Below are positions 8,937 to 17,981 of a stretch of DNA of 64,000 nt, piece after piece; positions within the stretch are counted from its first letter, which is position 1; every line of letters begins with the position of its first letter. The notes under the pieces are model-generated. The model was not told where the DNA came from, made no database searches, and saw nothing but the letters and a program-made list of their open reading frames with translations. The translations under genes and the position numbers were made by a program. Origin of the DNA: Herbaspirillum sp. LeCh32-8 (GTDB lineage Bacteria; Pseudomonadota; Gammaproteobacteria; Burkholderiales; Burkholderiaceae_D); NCBI RefSeq assembly GCF_017814915.1, contig NZ_JAGIPZ010000001.1, forward strand, positions 119,224 through 183,223, written 5' to 3'.

Positions 8937-10202
8937 ATGAAATTCATTTCCGATCTAGCCATCCTGATCGTCGAAGACGAACCCCTGCAGCGCGCCTTTC
9001 TTGCGGAGAAGCTGCGTCAGCTGAGCGCTGTCAACGTGCATGAGGCCAGCGATGGCGGCGAGGCGATTCAGGTGATGGCGGAGCACCCCATCGATCTGAT
9101 CTTTTGCGACATCGGCATGCCGCGCATGGACGGGCCTCAATTCATTCTCAAGCAACAAGAGTGCAGCGCGGGAGAGTGCGCCCGCCGCAGCCTGCCGATG
9201 CTGGTGTGGATGAGCGTGCTCGGTCCCGGCATCCTGGAGTCGCATTCGCGGCTGGCGCGGCTGGCCGGTTTCGAGGTGTTCGACGCGCTGACCAAGCCCT
9301 TGTCGAGCGCGCAGCTGTCCTATGTTCTCGAGCTGGCCGTGGCGCTGAAGAACGCGCGCCGTCACAAGCGCCTGGAGGGCGACAAGCTGCCGGTGGTCAA
9401 TGATGACGACCTGCTGCGCGCAATCTGTGACGCCGATGAATTCGACGTCTGGTACCGGCCCACGATATCGCTCGAGAGCGGCCTGATCATCGGCGCCCAG
9501 GCGGAAGTGCGCTGGAACCATCCCAAGTTCCGCCAGCTGCGCACAGAGCAGTTCATGACGCTGACCGAGCAGCAGGGGCTGGGACTGGTGCTGTTCTACC
9601 GCACGGTCAATCACGTGCTGGCCATCCAGCGCAAGCTCAAGGACGCCGGCTGTCTGATGCCGCTGGGCATACGGGCCTCGGCGCAGACCTTGCAGACGCC
9701 CGAGATCGCCGACTATCTGGCCGATCGCGTGCGCCAGCAGCAGCTGTGTCCGGACCAGATCTCGGTGCTGTTGACCGAAGGCGCCGCGCCGCCGCAGATG
9801 ATGCAGTTGTCGGCCTCGCTGAACCGCTTGCGCATCAAGGGGTTCCGGCTGGTGCTGAGCGGCTTCGGCGCCGGCGGCGCCAACATGAACATGCTGGCCG
9901 AGCTGCCTTTCAATGGCATTTGCATCGATGACGGCCTGATCGGCCAAGTGGTGCGTCACGCACCGTCGCGTGCCATCGTCGACGTGATGGTGGCCATGGG
10001 GCGCAGGTTGGGGCTGACCGTGATTGCGGACGGGGTCGCGGGGCGGGAAACCTGCGATGCCATGCAGCAAATGGGCGGGCGCCTGGTTCAAGGCGATCTG
10101 GCGCCGCCGCTCAAGAGCGCCGACTTCCTTCAAGCGGTGCGCAAGGAGCATGAGGAAAACAAAAGATGTGCGATGCAGCCGGCGGACGACGCTTCCGTCT
10201 GA
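8937..10202 (+). CDS. Response regulator with REC and degenerate EAL domain (RocR/PvrR-like architecture)
   Basis: A 421-residue protein. The receiver domain (about 5-130) keeps the acidic pair (VEDE), the phospho-acceptor Asp58 (FCDIGMP) and the Lys in TKP. The EAL domain (about 155-400) has lost its catalytic set: the GxEALxRW signature reads GAQAEVRW (Glu188 is Gln), the DDFGTG loop reads SGFGAG, and AEGVE reads ADGVA. It is therefore very probably inactive as a c-di-GMP phosphodiesterase and may act by binding partners. Its place beside a fimbrial operon and a NarL-type regulator recalls Pseudomonas Roc and Pvr/Rcs systems. Confidence 0.85.
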   Translation: MKFISDLAILIVEDEPLQRAFLAEKLRQLSAVNVHEASDGGEAIQVMAEHPIDLIFCDIGMPRMDGPQFILKQQECSAGECARRSLPMLVWMSVLGPGILESHSRLARLAGFEVFDALTKPLSSAQLSYVLELAVALKNARRHKRLEGDKLPVVNDDDLLRAICDADEFDVWYRPTISLESGLIIGAQAEVRWNHPKFRQLRTEQFMTLTEQQGLGLVLFYRTVNHVLAIQRKLKDAGCLMPLGIRASAQTLQTPEIADYLADRVRQQQLCPDQISVLLTEGAAPPQMMQLSASLNRLRIKGFRLVLSGFGAGGANMNMLAELPFNGICIDDGLIGQVVRHAPSRAIVDVMVAMGRRLGLTVIADGVAGRETCDAMQQMGGRLVQGDLAPPLKSADFLQAVRKEHEENKRCAMQPADDASV

Positions 10203-10374
10203 AGCGGGACGGAATCATGCCCTTATTCCTTCGTTTGTCGTCGAGGGCTCTTGTTAAACTACTTTGGCATACAGACAAGCTGCGGCCGCCAGCGCCGCGC
10301 TGGGGAGGCGCCCGTTCCAGGGGGCCTGGATGTCAAGGCCCGTCCGGGCCATTTGCACATAAAGGGACGCCCTG

Positions 10375-11070
10375 ATGACGTGGACCTCTGCATCAACGGT
10401 GCGCATCGCACTGTTGGACGATCATGCCGTCGTACGCTACGGACTGGCCGGACGGCTCTCCGAGGAGCCTGATTTCCAGGTGGTGGGCATGTTTGCCACC
10501 AGCAAGGAAATGATGACGGCGCTGCGCACCACGCCGGCCGACTTGCTGGTGATCGACTATTCCCTGGGCAGCAACGACATCGACGGGCTCAACCTGATTC
10601 GCGCGCTCAAGGTACGTTTTCCCGAGAGCAAAATCCTGGTCTCTTCTTCTCATTACACCCCTGCCATCGTGGCCTTGGCGATGAAGGCGGGTGCGCGCGG
10701 TTTTGTCGGCAAATCCCAGGAGCTGACCGAGCTGATCCAGGCGATACGTACTGTCTCTCTGGGGCGCGTGCACCTGAGCAACAGTATGGCGGCCGAGATG
10801 TCGTCGATGTTGTCGGCCGATACGCTGGATGGCGGCAAGAGCGGCGAGGCGCCGGCGTCCGATTCGCTGGCTGAGAGCGAAGAATTGTCCCCGCGCGAGC
10901 GCGAGGTGCTGCGCTGCTGCCTGGACGGCATGAGCGTGACCCAGATCGCCGAGAAGTTCGCGCGCAGCGTGAAGACGATCAGCGGGCAGAAGCAATCGGC
11001 ATTTCGCAAGCTGGGCGTGCGCAACGACAGCGAGCTGTTCAAGATCCAGCATCAGCTGGCCGACCTGTGA
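10375..11070 (+). CDS. NarL/FixJ-family response regulator (REC-LuxR HTH)
   Basis: A 231-residue regulator. The receiver domain starts IALLDDHAVVRYGL and has phospho-acceptor Asp61 (LLVIDYSLG), with Lys in VGKSQE. A linker leads to a LuxR-type DNA-binding domain (about 172-228: LSPREREVLRCCLDGMSV ... SVKTISGQKQSAFRKLGV). The layout matches BvgA/RcsB/RocA-like regulators of fimbriae. It lies 172 bp after the REC-EAL gene and 42 bp before the REC-HPt gene. The divergent fimbrial operon is the obvious candidate target, inferred from position. Confidence 0.88.
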   Translation: MTWTSASTVRIALLDDHAVVRYGLAGRLSEEPDFQVVGMFATSKEMMTALRTTPADLLVIDYSLGSNDIDGLNLIRALKVRFPESKILVSSSHYTPAIVALAMKAGARGFVGKSQELTELIQAIRTVSLGRVHLSNSMAAEMSSMLSADTLDGGKSGEAPASDSLAESEELSPREREVLRCCLDGMSVTQIAEKFARSVKTISGQKQSAFRKLGVRNDSELFKIQHQLADL

Positions 11071-11112
11071 GGCGCAAGGCGGATGAACACGACAAAAGAG
11101 AAAGAGTAAAAC

Positions 11113-11799
11113 ATGAATGCTCCCGCTCCTTCCGTGTTGGTGGTGGATGATTCCGCCACCAGCCGTCTGGTCATCGAGAAGCAACTACGCAAGTTCGGCT
11201 GCCGCGTACAGGGAGCCGAGGACGGTCGTTCGGCGTTGGCCGCGCTGCACGCCGACAAGTTCGACCTGGTGCTGCTGGACTGCTACATGCCGGACATGAA
11301 CGGCTACGAGGTGGCGCGTCAGGTGCGAGAGAACGAGGGTGACGGCTCGGACGGTTATACGCCGCTGATCGGCATTTCCGCCGAAGCTGATGCCGCCCAT
11401 GTGCAGTTGTGCCTGGACAGCGGCATGGACGGCATTCTCGGCAAGCCCTTGCCGCTGGAAGAATTCAAGAAGTTGCTGTCGCTGTGGTGCGACTTCGATG
11501 TTGATGCCGAGGCGGCAATCACGAACGCGCAACCCGATATCGGCACGCTGGATCTGAAGGCCCTGTTTCGCAACACGTCGCTGCAAGACCTGGCGGCCTT
11601 GCGCAGCGCCTACGAGGGGGCCGACGTGGCGGCCGTGCAGCGCCTGGCGCACCGGATGAAGGGTGCCGCGCTGACCATGAACCGGGGAGAGATCGTCGAG
11701 GTGCTCGACCGCATTGAGGCCGCCGCGCGCGGCGGCCTGGACGGCGATGCCGACATCGGGGCGTTGATCGCGACATTGGATGGCGCTTTGCATGCCTAG
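11113..11799 (+). CDS. REC-HPt phosphorelay protein
   Basis: A 228-residue protein joining a receiver domain (about 6-125; Asp12-Asp13, phospho-acceptor Asp56 in LLDCYMPDMNG, Lys111 in GKPLP) to an HPt domain (about 145-225) with the phospho-histidine His180 in LAHRMKGAA. This is the arrangement at the C-terminus of hybrid kinases of the BvgS/EvgS type, but with no kinase core attached. No histidine kinase gene lies nearby, so it probably relays phosphate from a kinase encoded elsewhere to the LuxR regulator. A bidirectional terminator follows. Confidence 0.88.
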   Translation: MNAPAPSVLVVDDSATSRLVIEKQLRKFGCRVQGAEDGRSALAALHADKFDLVLLDCYMPDMNGYEVARQVRENEGDGSDGYTPLIGISAEADAAHVQLCLDSGMDGILGKPLPLEEFKKLLSLWCDFDVDAEAAITNAQPDIGTLDLKALFRNTSLQDLAALRSAYEGADVAAVQRLAHRMKGAALTMNRGEIVEVLDRIEAAARGGLDGDADIGALIATLDGALHA

Positions 11800-11870
11800 G
11801 GTGGCGCCATTTATTTGAACGTATGAACGTTTGAGCATCGGCGAGCGGACAATCCGCCCGCAAAAAACAA

Positions 11871-11892
11871 AAGCCCGGGACATCCCGGGCTT
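11871..11892. terminator. Bidirectional Rho-independent terminator
   Basis: A 9-bp perfect stem (AAGCCCGGG / CCCGGGCTT) with a four-base ACAT loop, a T run on the right and an A run on the left. It sits between the convergent REC-HPt (+) and rhodanese (-) genes and can serve both. Confidence 0.9.
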
Positions 11893-11947
11893 TTTTGTTG
11901 CCATTGCGCATTGCCGCCGGATTCGCCCGGCGCCGGCTTGATCGCAG

Positions 11948-12409
11948 TCAGGCGCCCGCCCATGGCAGGCCTGCCTTGCACCATCCCTCGACGGTCTTGC
12001 GATGGCCCTCGGCGTCTTTGTTGCCTTCGAAGCCTTCGACAATGTCGAAGCAATGGGCATAGCCGTTCTCGGTCGCCAGTTTGGCCGCATGCTTGGAGCG
12101 CACGCCCGAGCGGCACAGGAACAGCAGCACGTCGTCCGGACCGGCCGCCTCCTTCAGTTGCGCCAGAAATTGCGGATTGGGTTTGCCTTCCGGGTAAAGA
12201 TTCCACTGTACGAACAGGTGTTGCTCGGGCGGGATCAACACCATGCCGACCCAGTCGCGTTCGGCCTTGGTCCGCACATCCACCAGCTTGATCGCCGGGT
12301 TTTCCCGGATCAGGTCGAAGGCTTCCTGCGGGGTGACTGCGCCACGATAGGGGAATTGGCCGTCCCGTGCGCGTTGGCTTGCCTGGGAGAGGATCTGCTC
12401 TGTGCTCAT
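11948..12409 (-). CDS. Rhodanese-like domain protein
   Basis: A 153-residue single-domain rhodanese. Family segments are KLVDVRTKAERDWVG near the N-terminus and the active loop LFLCRSGVRSKHAA with the sulfur-accepting Cys. It would move sulfane sulfur between thiols or act as a sulfur carrier. I place the start at 12409 (MSTEQILSQ) because translation extended upstream gives a non-family hydrophobic leader. The gene is monocistronic and reads away from glnA. Confidence 0.9.
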   Translation of the reverse strand: MSTEQILSQASQRARDGQFPYRGAVTPQEAFDLIRENPAIKLVDVRTKAERDWVGMVLIPPEQHLFVQWNLYPEGKPNPQFLAQLKEAAGPDDVLLFLCRSGVRSKHAAKLATENGYAHCFDIVEGFEGNKDAEGHRKTVEGWCKAGLPWAGA

Positions 12410-12575
12410 GGAATTCTCGCTGTCAGTCTGTCCGCCGCGCCGCATTGAAGGTAAGTGCCGGGTAGGGTGGCGGAATGGGGAATGGGCTAAAAAATATAAA
12501 AATATACAAGAAAACAGTTTCGACAATTCAACAATCTTGCTCTGGCGCAGGTGGCCGCTTCAGGATCTCTCGACT

Positions 12576-12592
12576 TGCACCAATCGGGTGCC
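12576..12592 (+). promoter_or_regulatory. NtrC-binding site upstream of glnA (strong box)
   Basis: The sequence TGCACC-N5-GGTGCC matches the NtrC consensus TGCACC-N5-GGTGCA at all but the final base. It lies about 175 bp upstream of the sigma-54 promoter at 12750, within the enhancer range. Confidence 0.85.
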
Positions 12593-12615
12593 ATTTGGCG
12601 CGCATCGCACAGAAA

Positions 12616-12632
12616 TGCATTTTAATGGTGCG
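12616..12632 (+). promoter_or_regulatory. NtrC-binding site, weaker box
   Basis: TGCATT-N5-GGTGCG keeps both TGC/GGTGC half-sites of the NtrC consensus with two mismatches. It is the middle of three boxes before glnA. Confidence 0.6.
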
Positions 12633-12644
12633 TTTTTCATAAAA

Positions 12645-12661
12645 TGCACTAAAATAATGCA
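12645..12661 (+). promoter_or_regulatory. NtrC-binding site, promoter-proximal box
   Basis: TGCACT-N5-AATGCA has perfect outer TGCA/TGCA symmetry and NtrC spacing. It lies about 105 bp upstream of the -24 element, a usual distance for NtrC activation. Confidence 0.6.
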
Positions 12662-12749
12662 ATTAAATCGTGCGCATGCACTGAAGGGAGCGGCCGTCCA
12701 ACCCGCGACTCCCTAAAATATTCCATTATTGTCGCCCCCGAAAGGTTGG

Positions 12750-12765
12750 TGGCATGGAATCTGCT
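12750..12765 (+). promoter_or_regulatory. Sigma-54 promoter of glnA
   Basis: TGGCATGGAATCTGCT has the invariant GG (-25/-24) and GC (-13/-12) with the correct 12-base offset. Transcription would start near 12776, about 100 bp before the glnA ATG. Three NtrC boxes lie upstream. The rest of the 469-bp gap is AT-richer than its surroundings and holds no gene. Confidence 0.8.
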
Positions 12766-12878
12766 ATCATCCGCGACTGAGTTCGGCGCAAGACCGTTGT
12801 ATCTATTGCAAAGATCCAGTCGCAGACAAACGGCTCAACATCCAAATTTATACTACTTCCTCGTTTTAGGAGATTCGC

Positions 12879-14294
12879 ATGGCAAGGACGGCCGCAGAAG
12901 TTTTGAAGATGGTGAAGGACAACGAAGTCAAGTTCGTCGACTTCCGTTTCGCTGACACCCGTGGCAAGGAACAGCACGTGTCCGTGCCTGTTTCGCATTT
13001 CGACATCGACAAGTTCGAATCGGGTCACGCCTTCGACGGCTCGTCGATCGCCGGTTGGAAGGGCATTGAAGCCTCCGACATGCTGCTGATCCCGGATCCG
13101 AACACCGCCAACATCGACCCGTTCATGGAAGAAACCACGCTGTTCATGCAGTGTGACGTGATCGAGCCGTCCGACGGCAAGGGCTACGACCGCGACCCGC
13201 GTTCCATCGCCAAGCGCGCTGAAGCCTACCTGAAGTCCTCCGGCCTGGGCGACACCGCCTACTTCGGTCCGGAACCCGAATTCTTCATCTTCGACGGCGT
13301 GCGTTGGGGCGCGGACATGTCCGGCTCCTTCGTCAAGATCGACTCCGAAGAAGCTTCCTGGAGCACCGGCGAGAAGATCGAAGGCGGCAACTCCGGCCAC
13401 CGTCCGACCGTCAAGGGCGGCTACTTCCCGGTTCCCCCGGTCGACAGCTTCCAGGACATGCGTTCGGAAATGTCCCTGATCATCGAATCCCTGGGCATCC
13501 CCGTTGAAGTGCACCACCACGAAGTGGCCGGCGCCGGCCAGAACGAACTGGGCACCAAGTTCTCGACCCTGGTCGAGCGCGCTGACTGGACCCAGACCAT
13601 GAAGTACGTGATCTGGAACGTCGCCCACACCTACGGCAAGACCGCAACCTTCATGCCGAAGCCGCTGGTTGGCGACAACGGTTCGGGCATGCACGTGCAC
13701 CAGTCCGTGTGGAAGGACGGCAAGAACCTGTTCGCAGGCGACGGCTACGCCGGCCTGTCGGAATTCGCGCTGTACTACATCGGCGGTATCATCAAGCACG
13801 CCAAGGCGCTGAACGCGATCACCAACCCGGGCACCAACTCGTACAAGCGTCTGGTTCCCGGCTTCGAAGCTCCGGTCAAGCTGGCTTACTCGGCACGCAA
13901 CCGTTCGGCATCGATCCGTATTCCGCACGTGGCGAACCCGAAGGGTCGTCGTATCGAAACCCGCTTCCCGGATCCCCTGGCCAACCCGTACCTGTGCTTC
14001 GCCGCTCTGCTGATGGCAGGTCTGGACGGCGTGCAGAACAAGATCCACCCGGGCGAAGCCGCGACCAAGGACCTGTACCACCTGCCGCCGGAAGAAGACA
14101 AGCTGATCCCGACCGTGTGCTCCTCGCTGGACGAAGCGCTGGATCACCTGAACAAGGACCGCGAGTTCCTGACCCGCGGCGGCGTCTTCACCGACAGCAT
14201 GATCGACGCTTACATCGATCTGAAGATGCAAGAAGTCCAGCGTTTCCGCATGACGACTCACCCGATCGAGTTCGACATGTACTACTCGCTGTAA
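12879..14294 (+). CDS. glnA: Type I glutamine synthetase
   Basis: A 471-residue GSI, the usual length, which joins ammonia to glutamate using ATP. Signatures are [12 protein letters not shown], the metal-binding [26 protein letters not shown], and the ATP-site segment [16 protein letters not shown]. Tyr400 in [10 protein letters not shown] is the adenylylation site, so activity is likely controlled by GlnE. Codon use is strongly biased, as in a highly expressed gene. An AGGAG Shine-Dalgarno precedes the ATG. Transcription is nitrogen-controlled through the NtrC boxes and sigma-54 promoter, and a terminator follows directly. Confidence 0.99.
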   Translation: MARTAAEVLKMVKDNEVKFVDFRFADTRGKEQHVSVPVSHFDIDKFESGHAFDGSSIAGWKGIEASDMLLIPDPNTANIDPFMEETTLFMQCDVIEPSDGKGYDRDPRSIAKRAEAYLKSSGLGDTAYFGPEPEFFIFDGVRWGADMSGSFVKIDSEEASWSTGEKIEGGNSGHRPTVKGGYFPVPPVDSFQDMRSEMSLIIESLGIPVEVHHHEVAGAGQNELGTKFSTLVERADWTQTMKYVIWNVAHTYGKTATFMPKPLVGDNGSGMHVHQSVWKDGKNLFAGDGYAGLSEFALYYIGGIIKHAKALNAITNPGTNSYKRLVPGFEAPVKLAYSARNRSASIRIPHVANPKGRRIETRFPDPLANPYLCFAALLMAGLDGVQNKIHPGEAATKDLYHLPPEEDKLIPTVCSSLDEALDHLNKDREFLTRGGVFTDSMIDAYIDLKMQEVQRFRMTTHPIEFDMYYSL

Positions 14295-14311
14295 TCGAAG
14301 ACTGGTCTGCA

Positions 14312-14339
14312 AAAAAGGGGAAGCTTGCTTCCCCTTTTT
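14312..14339 (+). terminator. Rho-independent terminator after glnA
   Basis: A stem of A/T and G/C pairs (AAAAAGGGGAAG / CTTCCCCTTTTT) with a CTTG loop and a T run. It separates glnA from the downstream gene and ntrBC, so these need read-through or their own promoter. Confidence 0.88.
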
Positions 14340-14405
14340 GTTTATGCGCGGCAGGAAAGCCCATCCTCGTGTCATATCGCCGGATGGCACTTTCCGGAGC
14401 AGGCG

Positions 14406-14831
14406 ATGAAATGGAACAGGATGGCGATGCCGGTGCTGTTGGCCGGCGTAACGGCGGCGCATGCCGCCGGGATCTACGTATGCAGCGAAGGCGGTCGGAC
14501 CGAATACCGCGACGATGCGCAGGCGGCCAATTGCCGCGCCGGCAGGCTGGCGCCGGTGGGTGTGGTGACGGCGGTGAGGCCGGCCGATGTGGCGGTGACC
14601 ACGGCTGCGCCCCAAGGCGACGATGCCGCGCGCGACGGCTTGCGCGAGCAGCTGACCATCGAGCGCAAGCGCATCGAGGCGCTCAGGCGCGAGTACAGCG
14701 ACGGCGAACCCGAGCGGCGCGGCGACGAACGCAACTACGCGAAATACCAGCAGCGCACGGCCGCCCTGAAGGCTGCGCTGGAAGAGAGCCGGGCCAAGGC
14801 GGCGGCCCTGCAGCAGCAACTGAATCGCTGA
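14406..14831 (+). CDS. Small periplasmic DUF4124-like coiled-coil protein between glnA and ntrB
   Basis: A 141-residue protein. It has a signal peptide (MKWNRMAMPVLLAGVTAAHA), then GIYVCSEGGRTEYRDDAQAANC, which resembles the DUF4124 motif of a short Tyr/Cys beta module. The second half is a charged helical coiled coil (LREQLTIERKRIEALRREY ... LEESRAKAAALQQQL). I chose the ATG at 14406 because it begins the signal peptide; an upstream extension would run into the terminator. A gene like this between glnA and ntrB is known in Herbaspirillum-type genomes. Function is unknown. Confidence 0.75.
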   Translation: MKWNRMAMPVLLAGVTAAHAAGIYVCSEGGRTEYRDDAQAANCRAGRLAPVGVVTAVRPADVAVTTAAPQGDDAARDGLREQLTIERKRIEALRREYSDGEPERRGDERNYAKYQQRTAALKAALEESRAKAAALQQQLNR

Positions 14832-15056
14832 ATGGGTGCAAGGCCGGGCGACTTGAGCGCGACGGGCTCGCCCGAAACTTGCTAGAGCAGGGACAGGAAT
14901 TGCGAGGCGGCGCGCATGAGGCATCGCCCATGCCGCAAGCATGCATGCTGCGACCAGCCGGTGCGGCCGGCGGCATGCGCAAGCTCGCAATGCACAAGCA
15001 ACCCGCGCGGCGGCAGGCACGCCGCGTCATCATGATTTCGGAATCACACACTGCGG

Positions 15057-16130
15057 ATGAAGACAAATTTCCCCTCGCTGGACGGCCTCGATCTGTTGGC
15101 CTCGGCAGTGATCATTCTCGATGCCCAGGGCGGCATCGTCTACGCCAACGCGGCGGCCGAGAACCTGCTGGAAAGCTCGTTCAAGGTGCTCTCACAGCAG
15201 AAGCTGTCGGAGCTCTTCCTCAACGGCAAGGAGCTCTCCGCGCTGTTTTACCAGGCCATCGAACACCAGTTCGCCGACAAGCGCCTGGACCTCGTGCTGG
15301 AGCGCGCCAACCGCGAGCCGCTGCAGGTGCACACCATCGTCACGCCGCTGGACAACCCGGACATGCCGGTCCTGCTGGAGCTGCGCGAGAACGTCCAGCA
15401 GTTGAAGCTGGACCGCGAAGAGCGCATGTTCGACCAGAGCCAGGCCAACAAGGAGCTGATCCGCAACCTGGCCCATGAGATCAAGAATCCGCTGGGCGGC
15501 ATCCGCGGCGCGGCCCAGCTGCTGGAGCTGGAGCTGCCGGAGCGCCACTTGAAGGAGCTGCGCGAATACACCCAGGTCATCATCAAGGAAGCCGACCGCC
15601 TGCAGACCCTGGTCGACCGTCTGCTGGCGCCGCACCGCCATCCGCACATCGTGGGCGACGTCAACATCCACGAGGTGTGCGAACGCGTGCGCAGCCTGGT
15701 CATGGCGGAGTTCCCGCAGGGCCTCACCATCAAGCGCGACTACGATCTTTCCATCCCTGAATTCCGCGGCGACAAGGAGCAACTGATCCAGGCCGTGCTC
15801 AACATCGTCCACAACGCCGCGCAAGCGCTGGCCGAGCGCATCCGCGCCGGCGACGGCGAACTGATTTTGCGTACGCGCGTGTCGCGTCAGGTGACGCTAT
15901 CCAAGGTGCGATACCGGCTGGCACTAGACTTGCATATCATCGATAACGGTCCGGGCATCCCGGCGGATATCCAGGAACGGATCTTCTATCCGCTGGTATC
16001 CGGACGCGAGGGAGGCAGCGGACTGGGGCTGACCCTGGCGCAGACTTTCGTCCACCAGCACATGGGGGTGATCGAGTGCGACAGCCGGCCCGGATGTACT
16101 GATTTCAGAATACTTATACCGTTGCCGTGA
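15057..16130 (+). CDS. ntrB: Nitrogen regulation sensor kinase NtrB
   Basis: A 357-residue soluble two-component kinase/phosphatase that sets the phosphorylation of NtrC in response to PII. It has an N-terminal PAS domain (about 8-110, SAVIILDAQGGIVYANAAAENLL). The H-box carries His140 in NLAHEIKNPLGGIRGAAQLL, followed by the ATPase domain with an N box (NIVHNAAQAL), DNGPGIP and GGSGLGLTLA. It lies 133 bp before ntrC. The 225 bp upstream hold no gene. Confidence 0.97.
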   Translation: MKTNFPSLDGLDLLASAVIILDAQGGIVYANAAAENLLESSFKVLSQQKLSELFLNGKELSALFYQAIEHQFADKRLDLVLERANREPLQVHTIVTPLDNPDMPVLLELRENVQQLKLDREERMFDQSQANKELIRNLAHEIKNPLGGIRGAAQLLELELPERHLKELREYTQVIIKEADRLQTLVDRLLAPHRHPHIVGDVNIHEVCERVRSLVMAEFPQGLTIKRDYDLSIPEFRGDKEQLIQAVLNIVHNAAQALAERIRAGDGELILRTRVSRQVTLSKVRYRLALDLHIIDNGPGIPADIQERIFYPLVSGREGGSGLGLTLAQTFVHQHMGVIECDSRPGCTDFRILIPLP

Positions 16131-16263
16131 GCCGCAAGGCCACAGGCAACGCGCCAAGGCCGGCATGACGGAGCGATCCGTCATCGGGGGCGCGGGCAGG
16201 GCGTCAAAAGCGCTGTGGCCGCGAGAGGATTAACAGCACGACCAACGCAGGAAAAAGTTATTT

Positions 16264-17757
16264 ATGAAGCCAATCTGGATTGTTGACGACGACGAATCGA
16301 TACGCTGGGTTCTGGAAAAAGCCCTGGCCCGAGAGAATCTCGCCACGCAGAGTTTTTCCAGCGCACGCGACGCCATGGCCGCGCTGCAGTCGGGCACGCC
16401 GCAAGTCCTGGTGTCCGACATCCGCATGCCGGGCGCCTCCGGCCTCGAACTGCTGCAGACCGTCAAAGCCAAGCACCCCGGCATTCCAGTCATCATCATC
16501 ACCGCCTTCTCTGACCTCGACTCGGCCGTCTCGGCCTTCCAGGGCGGCGCCTTCGAATACCTGGCCAAGCCCTTCGATGTCGACAAGGCAGTCGAACTGA
16601 TCCGCCGCGCGCTCGACGAGAGCCTGCGCGAAACCGACATCGAGCAGGGCGCCGCGCAGACGCCCGAGATCCTCGGTCAGGCGCCGGCCATGCAGGACGT
16701 GTTCCGCGCCATCGGCCGCCTGTCGCAATCCAACGTGACGGTGCTGATCACCGGTGAATCCGGCTCCGGCAAGGAGCTGGTGGCGCGCGCCCTGCACAAG
16801 CACAGCCCGCGCGCCTCGCAGCCCTTCGTGGCCCTGAACACCGCGGCGATCCCGAAGGACTTGCTGGAATCCGAACTGTTCGGCCACGAGCGCGGCGCCT
16901 TCACCGGCGCCCAGGCGATGCGTCGCGGCCGCTTCGAGCAGGCCGAGGGCGGCACGCTGTTCCTCGATGAAATCGGCGACATGCCGCTGGACCTGCAGAC
17001 GCGCCTGTTGCGCGTGCTCTCGGACGGACATTTCTACCGCGTCGGCGGCCATCAGTCGTTGAAGGCCAACGTGCGCGTGATCGCCGCGACCCACCAGAAC
17101 CTTGAGCAGCGCGTGCGCGAAGGCCTGTTCCGCGAAGACTTGTACCACCGCCTGAACGTGATCCGCCTGCGCCTGCCCAGCCTGCGCGAGCGCAGCGAAG
17201 ATATCCCCATCCTGGCCCGTTACTTCCTCGCGCAAAGCGCGCGCCAGCTCGGCGTGGAAGCCAAGCGCCTGTCGCCGCAGGCGATGCAGTTCCTGGCGCA
17301 GCTGGAATTCCCGGGCAACGTGCGCCAGCTGGAGAACCTGTGCAACTGGATCACCGTGATGGCCCCGGGCCAGACCGTGGAGATCAAGGATCTGCCGCAA
17401 GACTTGGTGGAAGAGCGCGCCCATGCGCCGCAACCCGCGCAGACCCTGTCGGCGCCGGCCTCGGTCGCGATGGCTGCGCCGGCGGCAGCCGACGGCGCGC
17501 ATGCGGCGATGCCGGCCGACCTGGGCAACACCAGCTGGATCTCGCTGCTGGAAGCCGAGGCTGCGCAGATGTTGGCGCAGGAGCAGCCCGAGGTGATGGA
17601 TATCCTCGGTCGCCAGTTTGAAGCGGCGCTGATCAAGATCGCCCTGAAGCACACGCACGGTCGCAAGAACGATGCCGCTGTGCGCCTGGGCATCGGCCGC
17701 AACACCATCACCCGCAAGATCCAGGAACTGGGGATCGGCGGCGCCGAGGACGACTGA
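16264..17757 (+). CDS. ntrC: Nitrogen regulation response regulator NtrC
   Basis: A 497-residue sigma-54 activator. The receiver domain has Asp52 ([10 protein letters not shown]). The AAA+ domain (about 140-380) has Walker A GESGSGKE, the sigma-54-contacting GAFTGA, and Walker [12 protein letters not shown]. An Ala/Pro linker leads to a Fis-type HTH at the C-terminus ([21 protein letters not shown]). It should act on the NtrC boxes before glnA and on other nitrogen genes. A terminator follows. Confidence 0.98.
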   Translation: MKPIWIVDDDESIRWVLEKALARENLATQSFSSARDAMAALQSGTPQVLVSDIRMPGASGLELLQTVKAKHPGIPVIIITAFSDLDSAVSAFQGGAFEYLAKPFDVDKAVELIRRALDESLRETDIEQGAAQTPEILGQAPAMQDVFRAIGRLSQSNVTVLITGESGSGKELVARALHKHSPRASQPFVALNTAAIPKDLLESELFGHERGAFTGAQAMRRGRFEQAEGGTLFLDEIGDMPLDLQTRLLRVLSDGHFYRVGGHQSLKANVRVIAATHQNLEQRVREGLFREDLYHRLNVIRLRLPSLRERSEDIPILARYFLAQSARQLGVEAKRLSPQAMQFLAQLEFPGNVRQLENLCNWITVMAPGQTVEIKDLPQDLVEERAHAPQPAQTLSAPASVAMAAPAAADGAHAAMPADLGNTSWISLLEAEAAQMLAQEQPEVMDILGRQFEAALIKIALKHTHGRKNDAAVRLGIGRNTITRKIQELGIGGAEDD

Positions 17758-17896
17758 TCGCAAGCCCGCTGCTTGCTGATCAAGCGCCGGTGACGAAGCG
17801 TCGCCGGGTTTGGTCAGTGAGGTGAGCGGGGGAAGCCGTCTGCGGGCCGCTGCGTGGACGGTCAAGGGAAGGGGAGCACAGCGGCTAGAAAAAGAG

Positions 17897-17931
17897 AAAT
17901 GGCCCGGATCGCATTGCGGTCCGGGCCATTT
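17897..17931 (+). terminator. Rho-independent terminator after ntrC
   Basis: A 12-bp perfect stem (AAATGGCCCGGA / TCCGGGCCATTT) followed by a short T run, 140 bp after the ntrC stop. Its A-rich left flank could also allow use by the convergent transporter gene. Confidence 0.8.
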
Positions 17932-17981
17932 TTACGTCTGCATTACGTCTGCGCAGAGGCCTGCCGCAGACGCTGCTGCCG

